Source: Candidatus Deferrimicrobiaceae bacterium
GTDB lineage: Bacteria > Desulfobacterota > Deferrimicrobia > Deferrimicrobiales > Deferrimicrobiaceae
Assembly: GCA_036504035.1 (NCBI GenBank)
Contig: DASXVV010000011.1
Coordinates: 73,611-137,610 of the forward strand
DNA: 64,000 bases
Direction of reading: 5' to 3'
Of the stretch, positions 17,443-24,471 are shown in pieces. The first letter of the stretch is position 1. The number at the start of each line of letters is the position of its first letter. The notes under the pieces are model-generated. The model was not told where the DNA came from and did no database searches. It worked only from the letters and a program-made list of their open reading frames with translations. The position numbers and the translations under genes were made by a program.

Positions 17443-18570
17443 TCAGTCTCCGCTCAAAAGCCATGCCTTGCGATACATCGACGCGGCGCGCGCCAAATTG
17501 CCGGCCGCCTCATAGGCGAAGCCGGCCATTGCGTTCGCCTCGGGATCGTTCGGATTCAACGCGAGGGCGTCGGCGATCAATTTGTCGGCGTCGGGAAGCT
17601 TGCCCTTCTTGCCCAGGATCGCCGCCTTGAGCAGCATGGCCGGGGGATAAGCGCCGTTCTTTGCGAGCGCCAGGTCGATCTCGCGCTCGGAATCCGCGAT
17701 CGAATCAAGTCGCCAGTATACCCGCGCAAGCCCGGTCCGCGCCACTACGTTTTCGGGTTCGGCGGCAATCGCCGCCTCGAATTCGGCCTTGGCCTCGGTA
17801 GCGCTCGCACGAACCTTCTTGGCGCGAATGAGAAGAATCTCGCCCAGCATGACCCGCGGCGCCGCCCAGGCCGGATCGGCGGTGGCCGCGGCCTTCAGCT
17901 TTGGTTCGGCCTTGTCGGACATCCCCGTGAGATAAAGGCGCCGCCCGAGATTGTAGTTGAGCAGCGCGGCGTGGACCGGCTTGTGCCCGGTTTCGACCTT
18001 GGCAACCTCGGCGGTCTCGGGTTTCCGGAGACCGAGCATCACCTCGACCTGCGCACGGATTTCGCCCGAGGCGAACGAGGGATATCCGTTGAGGGTGGAG
18101 CGGACGATGCCTCCCTCGCCGAGGACCGCCGTGGACGGAACGGCAACGACCCCGTAATTGCGGTAAGTATCTAGCCCGGCATCGAACAGCACCGGGAAGG
18201 AGATGCCGAGGGCGGCGACCTTTTCCTTGATGCTCTTGATGTCTTCTTCGGACCCGTGTTCGTGCTCGACGTTGAGGGCGACGATCTTCAGCCCCTTCGG
18301 GCCAAGCTCGGCGGCGAACTTCTGGAGATCGGACAGCTCGGCCATGGCCCGGTCGCTCCAGGTGGCGAAGAAGACGAGGATGACAGCCTTTTCCTTTTTG
18401 TACCCGTCGAGGGTGACTTCGCTGCCGTCTGCGGCTTTCAGCTTGAACGAAGGCGCCTCGCTGCCTTCAGCGACATTCTTGAACGCGGCGGCGGAGGGGG
18501 GAGAGACGAAAAGCAGAACGGCAGCGGCCAGCGAAATGGCGGAGAAAAACGTAGCGGTACGGCTCGACAT
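17443..18570 (-). CDS. Cysteine-free thioredoxin-fold/TPR protein (first of two)
   Basis: A 375-residue secreted protein starting at the ATG at 18570; the longer frame upstream overlaps the cytochrome gene and is rejected. After a signal peptide (~28) comes a TlpA-like domain (~35-185) in which the active site reads FFATWSDRAMAE: both cysteines are replaced (Ser72, Ala75). The cis-Pro segment (VAVPSTAVLG) is kept. The C-terminal half (~215-375) is tetratricopeptide repeats. There is no cysteine anywhere in the protein. It cannot do thiol chemistry and probably binds a partner, perhaps apocytochrome. It is a paralogue of 19338-20351. Confidence 0.87.
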   Translation of the reverse strand: MSSRTATFFSAISLAAAVLLFVSPPSAAAFKNVAEGSEAPSFKLKAADGSEVTLDGYKKEKAVILVFFATWSDRAMAELSDLQKFAAELGPKGLKIVALNVEHEHGSEEDIKSIKEKVAALGISFPVLFDAGLDTYRNYGVVAVPSTAVLGEGGIVRSTLNGYPSFASGEIRAQVEVMLGLRKPETAEVAKVETGHKPVHAALLNYNLGRRLYLTGMSDKAEPKLKAAATADPAWAAPRVMLGEILLIRAKKVRASATEAKAEFEAAIAAEPENVVARTGLARVYWRLDSIADSEREIDLALAKNGAYPPAMLLKAAILGKKGKLPDADKLIADALALNPNDPEANAMAGFAYEAAGNLARAASMYRKAWLLSGD

Positions 18571-18578
18571 GTCAGGAC

Positions 18579-19328
18579 CTACTTCTGATGATAAGGTTTG
18601 TCTGATGCGTGGGGATCGTGGCACTGGGTGCACGGCTTCCCCTTGGATCTCGTCATGTGCTTCTCGGAGCTTTCCTGGTCGTGGCACATCACGCAAAGGC
18701 TCAACGGCTCGGCCACGGTCAGAGACTTGTGGGAAGAACCGTGGGGATCGTGGCACGCGGTGCATTCTCCCGCGCCCATCGGGCCATGGACGTTCTTTCG
18801 TCGGTCCTTGCGCTGGTGACAACGGTAGCACATCTTGTCTTTCGGACCGGCCATCTTGAACGAAGCGTCTGCCGCCGGATGACAGCCGCCGCACTTTTCG
18901 AGGGAAGGGTGCGAAACGTAGTCGGGCTTGCCGCCGGCGTTCACCGTGATCGTGAATTCATTCTTGCCGGATCGGGCGACGATCGTGTTCTTCCCCGGAG
19001 ATAGCGTGACGAGGCAGTAAAACCCGTCACGCTCGAGGGTGGCCTGCCCGGCCATGGAGCCGTCGACGAACAGGTCGACTCTCCCCCCCTCTTCGGATGT
19101 GCGACCGATGATCATCGTCTTGCCGGCCGGGAGATTCGCTCCTTCTGCGGGAGCCAGGATCGCAAAACGCGACTTCGGGAGCTTCGTTTCGATGACCAGC
19201 GGGCCGGTGGGTGCCGACTTGGGAGGCGGCGCGGCAACGGCGGGGGACATGAAATCCCCCGCCGTCAACGCCAGGAACAGGACAAATGCGGTGCGGACAC
19301 CGAGCGCGAGCGACTTTCCGTTCTGCAT
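18579..19328 (-). CDS. Pentahaem c-type cytochrome with N-terminal beta domain
   Basis: A 249-residue secreted protein with a signal peptide to ~32, a haem-free beta-sandwich-like domain (~45-130, PAEGANLPAG...FVDGSMAG) and five CXXCH motifs (CGGCH, CYRCH, CTACH, CVMCH, CTQCH), two of them followed by DPH. The layout parallels the octahaem protein at 15414. It sits between the two cysteine-free thioredoxin/TPR genes, 8-9 nt from each, so the three are almost certainly one operon and perhaps one complex. Confidence 0.89.
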   Translation of the reverse strand: MQNGKSLALGVRTAFVLFLALTAGDFMSPAVAAPPPKSAPTGPLVIETKLPKSRFAILAPAEGANLPAGKTMIIGRTSEEGGRVDLFVDGSMAGQATLERDGFYCLVTLSPGKNTIVARSGKNEFTITVNAGGKPDYVSHPSLEKCGGCHPAADASFKMAGPKDKMCYRCHQRKDRRKNVHGPMGAGECTACHDPHGSSHKSLTVAEPLSLCVMCHDQESSEKHMTRSKGKPCTQCHDPHASDKPYHQK

Positions 19329-19337
19329 CGGCGCGCC

Positions 19338-20351
19338 CTACTCCTTGATGAGCTTTTCGACAGCTTTTCTATAATAAAGGACGGCGTTTTTCATGTCGCC
19401 CTTCTTTTCATAGGCCATGCCGAGCCAGTACCAAGCTTTTTCGGGCTTGGGATTGAGCTGGGCCGCCGCCGTGATCTCGGTGATGGCGTTATCGATGGCA
19501 CCCTTCTCAAGATGAACCGCACCGATGCCGAGTTGCGCCTCGCGGTTCGTCGGAGCGATTTTCTTCGCCTCGTCGAACTGGACGAACGCGTTGTCAAGCT
19601 GTTTCAACGCGACAAGCGATTCGCCGTAGGCGATGCGCGCATGGACGTTCTTGGGGTCGAATGCGACCGCCTTGGCGAACGCGGCGCCCGCCTTGTCGAT
19701 CATCCCGCGCTTCATGAGCGTTTTGCCGAAGTTGAGCTCTTTCTCGGCCTCGCCCTCTTCCTTGCTCTTCTTGGGGATTTCGACCGGCGTGATGAGCTTC
19801 TGGTATTCCTCTTCCTTCATCAGCCCGGCCATGACCCTGGCCTTGCCGCCGACCAGGTCCTTGAAGTCGCGGCCGTGACTGGCGTGCTCGAAGGCGAACT
19901 TGCCATCCTTGCCGATGATGCCGGTGGTGGGCAGGATGTAGAGGCCGTAGTCGGAATATACCTTTTGGTCGCGATCCATCAGGATCGGGAACTTGACGCC
20001 CAGGTCGGCCGTGATCTTCTTGGCGTCTTCGACGTTGTCGGTGTAGGAGGCGACAATGATGAATTCGACGCCCTTGCCCGTCAGCTCGTTGCTGAGTGTC
20101 ACCAGGTCCTTGATCTGGTCGACCGAGCGGTCCTGCGACAGCTTGAGGAACGACAAGACCGTGACCTTGCCGCCGTCGGGCTTGAACTCGAAAGGTTTCC
20201 CGTCGGCATCGTTCAGCGAGAAGGGGAGCGCCGGAGCGCCCTCTTTCAGGTTACGGAACGCCGAACCGGTCCCGGGCACGGTGAAGACGATAAGCCCGAC
20301 CAGGATGGTCGACACGAACAGGGAAGCACGATTCTTGACGATCCTCAACAT
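19338..20351 (-). CDS. Cysteine-free thioredoxin-fold/TPR protein (second of two)
   Basis: A 337-residue secreted protein from the ATG at 20351. After a signal peptide (~30), an AhpC/TlpA-like domain has SFLKLSQDRSVDQ where the CxxC would be (Ser72, Arg75); the protein has no cysteine at all. The cis-Pro segment ILPTTGIIG is kept. C-terminal TPRs (about 205-337) end in WYWLGMAYEKKGDMKNAVLYYRK-like helices. It follows the 15-haem cytochrome by 10 nt. A chaperone-like role in handling cytochromes is inferred from the paired paralogue and position. Confidence 0.87.
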   Translation of the reverse strand: MLRIVKNRASLFVSTILVGLIVFTVPGTGSAFRNLKEGAPALPFSLNDADGKPFEFKPDGGKVTVLSFLKLSQDRSVDQIKDLVTLSNELTGKGVEFIIVASYTDNVEDAKKITADLGVKFPILMDRDQKVYSDYGLYILPTTGIIGKDGKFAFEHASHGRDFKDLVGGKARVMAGLMKEEEYQKLITPVEIPKKSKEEGEAEKELNFGKTLMKRGMIDKAGAAFAKAVAFDPKNVHARIAYGESLVALKQLDNAFVQFDEAKKIAPTNREAQLGIGAVHLEKGAIDNAITEITAAAQLNPKPEKAWYWLGMAYEKKGDMKNAVLYYRKAVEKLIKE

Positions 20352-20361
20352 TCCCGTCCCC

Positions 20362-21669
20362 CTATTCGTATTTGACCGGATTGACGCGGTCGTAGGACTT
20401 GGGCTTGTGGCAGCCGACGACGCAATTGCCGCCGTTCTGGGTCTTGGTGAACTGGACTGGAAGCATCCAGGACTTGCCGAACGGGACCTCTTTCCGGATG
20501 TGTTTTTCCTGATCGCCCGCGTGGACTTCGTGGCACGCCTTGCAGGACCGCCCCTTCTCCTTGTTGACATGGAGGAAGTGCATATTGACGTCGCCGTTCC
20601 GGAAGTTGGTCAGCTTGGTCGTGACCTTGTCGAGCGCGATATCCTTGTTGTGGCAGTCGAAGCACATCGCGTAGTTCTCGGTGGCGTACGGCTTGTAGAA
20701 CTCGGACGGGAAGTACTTCTTCAGGATCTGGGGATTCTTGCTCCCGTGCGGATCATGGCAGGCATAGCAGTCGTTCTGCTGGACGGGCCCGTGAAGGTTC
20801 TTGGCGGCCCGGACCTTGGCCCCCATTTCCTTGTGGCAGGTGTAGCAGATGTCCTTGGTGTGCGTCTTGAGCTGCCGCGGATAATCGGAGGAGTGCGGCG
20901 TATGGCATGTGGTGCAGGGCCCCTTGTCGAGCGCCGAGTGGCGTACGGTGGCCTGCTCCATATGCGCCTTGACCTTGGGGTGGCACGAGTAGCAGAGTGC
21001 GACCCCTTCGCCGGACAGCATGAAGTTGTGGTCGGAATTGTGGGCATCGTGGCACTTGAGGCACGACTCGAGCGCAGGCTTGTGCGGGTACTTGCGGGAG
21101 AATTCGGCCTTGCGGTCTTCGTGGCAAAGGAAGCAGGCGTCGTTGCCGCGCGCTTCGAGCTGGTGCGGGTTGGGCGAGGAGTGCGGGTTGTGGCAGACGT
21201 TGCAGTCGCCCGATGCGACCGGGCCGTGGAGGAACTTCTTGATCTGCTGGGTGTTCTTGTGGCAGAGGTAGCACAGGTCGGAGGTCTTTTTCTTCTTGAG
21301 CTGCTTGGGCGCGTCGGACTGGTGCGGATCGTGGCACCCCGTGCATTCGCCCCGCTTGACCGGCGTGTGCTTGTATTCGAAGCGATCGACCGGCTTTTCC
21401 TGGTGGCACTTGTCGCAGAGCGCCTTGCCCTGGGCAACGAGCGTGAAATCGGGCTTCTTGTCCTTGTTCGGATGCCCCTTGCGCGCCTCGGCGTGGCAAA
21501 CGGTGCACATGCCCGCTCCAACGGGACCGTGGACATAGGCCGCCTTACCCATCGTGGCGTGGCATTCGGCCGTGACACACGCATCGGCCGCAGACGCCTT
21601 TCCGGAGAGAACTGCCGTTCCGAAGATCCCAAGTAGCAATGCTACCAGGCCAAGCCAGAACTTTCGCAT
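20362..21669 (-). CDS. Pentadecahaem c-type cytochrome
   Basis: A 435-residue secreted cytochrome from the ATG at 21669, with a signal peptide ending at ASA. Thirteen CXXCH motifs are flanked by an N-terminal CVTAECH (CX4CH) and a C-terminal CVVGCH (CX3CH), giving 15 probable haems, one per ~27 residues. Repeated HGPV...CxxCHDPH units mark the doubled-CXXCH superfamily. The Lys-rich linkers suggest a basic periplasmic or surface protein. It follows ccsB by about 59 nt and heads the run of cytochrome and thioredoxin/TPR genes. Confidence 0.92.
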   Translation of the reverse strand: MRKFWLGLVALLLGIFGTAVLSGKASAADACVTAECHATMGKAAYVHGPVGAGMCTVCHAEARKGHPNKDKKPDFTLVAQGKALCDKCHQEKPVDRFEYKHTPVKRGECTGCHDPHQSDAPKQLKKKKTSDLCYLCHKNTQQIKKFLHGPVASGDCNVCHNPHSSPNPHQLEARGNDACFLCHEDRKAEFSRKYPHKPALESCLKCHDAHNSDHNFMLSGEGVALCYSCHPKVKAHMEQATVRHSALDKGPCTTCHTPHSSDYPRQLKTHTKDICYTCHKEMGAKVRAAKNLHGPVQQNDCYACHDPHGSKNPQILKKYFPSEFYKPYATENYAMCFDCHNKDIALDKVTTKLTNFRNGDVNMHFLHVNKEKGRSCKACHEVHAGDQEKHIRKEVPFGKSWMLPVQFTKTQNGGNCVVGCHKPKSYDRVNPVKYE

Positions 21670-21728
21670 TCGCAACCTCCCTGCCCCAAGTTGGTTATTG
21701 TGCGAAAAACTTTTCCCCCTGTAGCTGA

Positions 21729-22598
21729 TCAGCCCCCACCATAGGAATGCAACCCGGCCAGGAACAGATTGACGCCAAGGTAGCACATGATGGTGGAAAG
21801 GAAACCTACAATCGATAAAATAGCGGCCCGCTTGCCGTGCCAGCCGCGGGTAACCCGGGCGTGGAGGAAGGCGGCGTAGACCAGCCAGACGATGAGCGAC
21901 CAGGTTTCTTTGGGGTCCCAGGACCAATAGGTGCCCCAGGCGTAATTGGCCCAGGCGGCGCCGGTGATGATGCCCGCCGTCAGGAACGGGAAGCCCCAGA
22001 TGATGGCCTTGTAGACCAGCTCGTCGAGCTGCTTCGCTGCGGGGAAAAGCGTGACGACCCCGCTGGTGCGCTTTTCCGCTTCCTGCTTCGCCTTGAGCAA
22101 GTACATCACCGCGACCCCGGCCGAAACGGCGAACGCCGCGTAGCCGATGAAGCAGGTGATGACGTGGGCATGGAGCCAGTAGGACTGGAGCGCCGGGTTG
22201 AGCGGCGTGATCGCGCCGCCGCCGCCCTTGAAGTGGGCGAACACCATGGTCGCGAAGGCGATCGGGATGACGAAGGCGCCGAACACGAGCGAATGGTATT
22301 TTCTCTCGACGAACAGGTGGAAGAGGACCACCGCCCACGCGAAGAATACGAGCGATTCGTAAAGGTTCGTCACCGGAATCCGGCCGATGCCCATCTGGTA
22401 GGATTCGACCCAGCGCAACCCGAGCGCGACGAACGAGGAGATGGCGGCCAGGATGCAGATCCAGGTGCCGCCCCGGGAAATCGACGGCTTGTCGCCGTAG
22501 AGCCCCACGAGATAGACGACCGAGGCGACGCCGAGCAGAATCATCGTGAAGTCGAAGAAATAGACGTTGTTACCGATGTTCGCGACGGTGGGTTCCAT
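21729..22598 (-). CDS. ccsB: Cytochrome c biogenesis protein CcsB/ResC (WWD family)
   Basis: A 289-residue polytopic membrane protein with the tryptophan-rich haem-handling signature near residue 220 (WAWGTYWSWDPKETWS) and conserved His residues, the hallmark of the System II haem lyase subunit (called CcsB, CcsA or ResC). It forms a complex with ResB that exports haem and attaches it to CXXCH motifs. The start shares a base with the resB stop (TAATG). Its place directly ahead of a 15-haem cytochrome suggests a maturation system dedicated to this cluster. Confidence 0.95.
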   Translation of the reverse strand: MEPTVANIGNNVYFFDFTMILLGVASVVYLVGLYGDKPSISRGGTWICILAAISSFVALGLRWVESYQMGIGRIPVTNLYESLVFFAWAVVLFHLFVERKYHSLVFGAFVIPIAFATMVFAHFKGGGGAITPLNPALQSYWLHAHVITCFIGYAAFAVSAGVAVMYLLKAKQEAEKRTSGVVTLFPAAKQLDELVYKAIIWGFPFLTAGIITGAAWANYAWGTYWSWDPKETWSLIVWLVYAAFLHARVTRGWHGKRAAILSIVGFLSTIMCYLGVNLFLAGLHSYGGG

Positions 22599-23983
22599 TA
22601 GCTTTGCAGCTCCTTCAATTCGCCTTGTATTTTCTCAAATTTATTTTCGAAGGCAAGCCGGTTGCGCGTCGCGGCACCGCCCACGGCCACATCGACCTTG
22701 CCCTCGGGGGCAGGCGTGATGCGGACCCAGACGCGCTGGTGGGACATGAAGAAGGCGATCATGATGCCGATGACCATGAGCGTGCACCCGAGCCAAACCG
22801 TGTTGACACCCGGGTCGTGGGCCACCTGCAGCCCGGTGAAGGTGACCTGCTCGACGCCCTGGAGCGAGACGATGAAGGCGTCGCCCCGCTTGCGATCGGC
22901 CTCGGGATCGGCCGCCGGCAGCCACTCGGTGACGGATTGCTGCCCCGGCTTCTCGATCTGGACCTGGATCGCCTGGCCCTTGCCCTCGAAGTTGTCCTGG
23001 AAATCGAGGATGCGCACGATACCCATGCCCGGAACGCCGAACGCCTCACCGCGGGTGAACAGCAGGTGGAACGTCTCGGGGGGCATGGATCCGTCGGCGC
23101 GACGAAGGAGCATGCGCGCCGAAGGCTTGTCCTGGCCGTAGCTGGACTGATAGAACCAGACGCCCTTGTAGCGCAGCGGGTCGTTGACCACGATCTTCTT
23201 GCGGACGACCTCGCGGCCGTTCTCGAGAATGCTGAGGTCGGAGGCATATTCCTTCGGCTGTTCGGTCGGGTTACCGAACTGGTCGCGGTAATACTCGACC
23301 CAGAAGTTGTTGCAACGGACCTTGAATCCGACGTCCTTCAGGTCGGACCCGCCCCTGACCGGGATGAACTGGGCGGCATCGCCGATGGGAAGACCGAGAA
23401 ATCCCTTGTAGCCGATCACGTTCCCGATGATCGCCCCCAGGAAGATGATGATGATCGAGAGGTGGGTGATGTAGACGCCGAAGCGGGAGATGATCCCCTT
23501 CTCGGCATAAAGGTGGACCGCCTCACCGTCGTTCGTGACGACGGGCGCGGTGAAGGCGGAGGCGAGGGCGCCCGTGTACCTGGCGCTCCACTCGGAAACG
23601 CTCCCCTTCTTGCGCCACTTGCCGGCGAGCGAAAGCGATTTTTCGAACTGTTCATCGAAAATCTTCTTGGGATTCCGGACGATCTTGAGGACGCGCGGCA
23701 GCCGGTCGATCGTGCAGCAGGTCAGGTTGACCGTAAACAGCACCAGCAATCCGTTGAACCAGAGCGAGTGGTACATGTCGAACATGCCGGTGGAGTTCAG
23801 GATCTTGACCAGCCAGTCCTCGTAGACCTGGCTGTATTTCTCGATCGACTGGTTCTGCTCGATGATCGTACCGAAGATCGAGGCGGTCGCCAGCAGAATG
23901 AGGACCGTGATGGCCAGCTTGAGCGAAATGAGAAGTTCCCATGCCCGGTCGATCGGGGATTGCGCGCGTTTCTCGTCAACCAT
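22598..23983 (-). CDS. resB: Cytochrome c biogenesis protein ResB
   Basis: A 461-residue membrane protein with an N-terminal hydrophobic hairpin, a large periplasmic domain and a TM segment near residue 410 (TLMVIGIMIAFFMSHQRVW), as in the ResB/Ccs1 family. With CcsB it forms the System II haem lyase that ligates haem to apocytochrome c outside the membrane. AAGGTG precedes the ATG. It is the first gene of the long minus-strand run and is preceded by a 13-bp palindrome at 24011. Confidence 0.94.
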   Translation of the reverse strand: MVDEKRAQSPIDRAWELLISLKLAITVLILLATASIFGTIIEQNQSIEKYSQVYEDWLVKILNSTGMFDMYHSLWFNGLLVLFTVNLTCCTIDRLPRVLKIVRNPKKIFDEQFEKSLSLAGKWRKKGSVSEWSARYTGALASAFTAPVVTNDGEAVHLYAEKGIISRFGVYITHLSIIIIFLGAIIGNVIGYKGFLGLPIGDAAQFIPVRGGSDLKDVGFKVRCNNFWVEYYRDQFGNPTEQPKEYASDLSILENGREVVRKKIVVNDPLRYKGVWFYQSSYGQDKPSARMLLRRADGSMPPETFHLLFTRGEAFGVPGMGIVRILDFQDNFEGKGQAIQVQIEKPGQQSVTEWLPAADPEADRKRGDAFIVSLQGVEQVTFTGLQVAHDPGVNTVWLGCTLMVIGIMIAFFMSHQRVWVRITPAPEGKVDVAVGGAATRNRLAFENKFEKIQGELKELQS

Positions 23984-24010
23984 TGCCAGTCACCTTCAAT
24001 TGTCGGGATT

Positions 24011-24023
24011 GTATACTGTATAC
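24011..24023. promoter_or_regulatory. GTATACTGTATAC palindrome ahead of resB
   Basis: A perfect 6-1-6 palindrome lies 28 nt before the resB start, in an AT-rich stretch (GTATACAAT could serve as a -10 on the minus strand). It may be an operator; no regulator was identified. Confidence 0.35.
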
Positions 24024-24057
24024 CTTGCAGGAAGCGCTCAAGTCAAAGGATAAAAGG

Positions 24058-24083
24058 CGAGGGCGGGGAGATCCCCGCCCTCG
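24058..24083 (-). terminator. Rho-independent terminator after the tetrahaem cytochrome
   Basis: An 11-12 bp stem (CGAGGGCGGGG/CCCCGCCCTCG) lies 24 nt past the stop at 24107, followed on the minus strand by CCTTTTATCC. It separates this operon from resB. Confidence 0.75.
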
Positions 24084-24106
24084 TCATTTTAAAGCCCGTG
24101 CGCACC

Positions 24107-24445
24107 TTACTTCTTGTGGCACTCGTCGCACTTGGTCGGGCCCTTCTTTTCCTTCTGATGGCAACCCTTGCACTGCTTGTGGAAGGCTTCCTTGGCTTCG
24201 AGCTTCTTGCCGTCCGCCTTTGCCGCATGGCACTTGGAGCACTTCTCTTCCTTGCCGGCCTCGTTCTTGTGGTGACAGTCCTTGCAGACCTTCACCTTGG
24301 CCTGGTGGGCCTTGTGGTCGAACGTGACAGCGGGCTTCGACTTCTGAAACTCCTTGATGACGATCTTCTCAGGGTTCGCGAAAGCCGTGCCGAAGGCAAA
24401 AACAACCGCCAAGGCCACTACCATAAACGCCGCAAACTTCTTCAT
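24107..24445 (-). CDS. Small tetrahaem cytochrome (c3/c7-like)
   Basis: A 112-residue Lys-rich secreted protein with a signal peptide to ~23 and four CXXCH motifs (CKDCHH, CSKCH, CKGCH, CDECH). The FDHKAH segment ahead of the first motif and CKDCHH after it are typical of class III c3/c7 cytochromes such as PpcA, though PpcA has three haems and standard c3 uses some CX4CH motifs. It probably acts as a soluble periplasmic electron shuttle. It lies 26 nt below the FAD/Fe-S oxidoreductase gene, so the two may be functionally linked. Confidence 0.9.
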   Translation of the reverse strand: MKKFAAFMVVALAVVFAFGTAFANPEKIVIKEFQKSKPAVTFDHKAHQAKVKVCKDCHHKNEAGKEEKCSKCHAAKADGKKLEAKEAFHKQCKGCHQKEKKGPTKCDECHKK

Positions 24446-24471
24446 TGGAACTCACCCCCTTCCGTGTTGGT

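Noticed and set aside
17443-18894. Extended start for the thioredoxin/TPR gene
   Set aside because: The extra N-terminal stretch overlaps the pentahaem cytochrome gene in another frame; the ATG at 18570 opens directly on a signal peptide.
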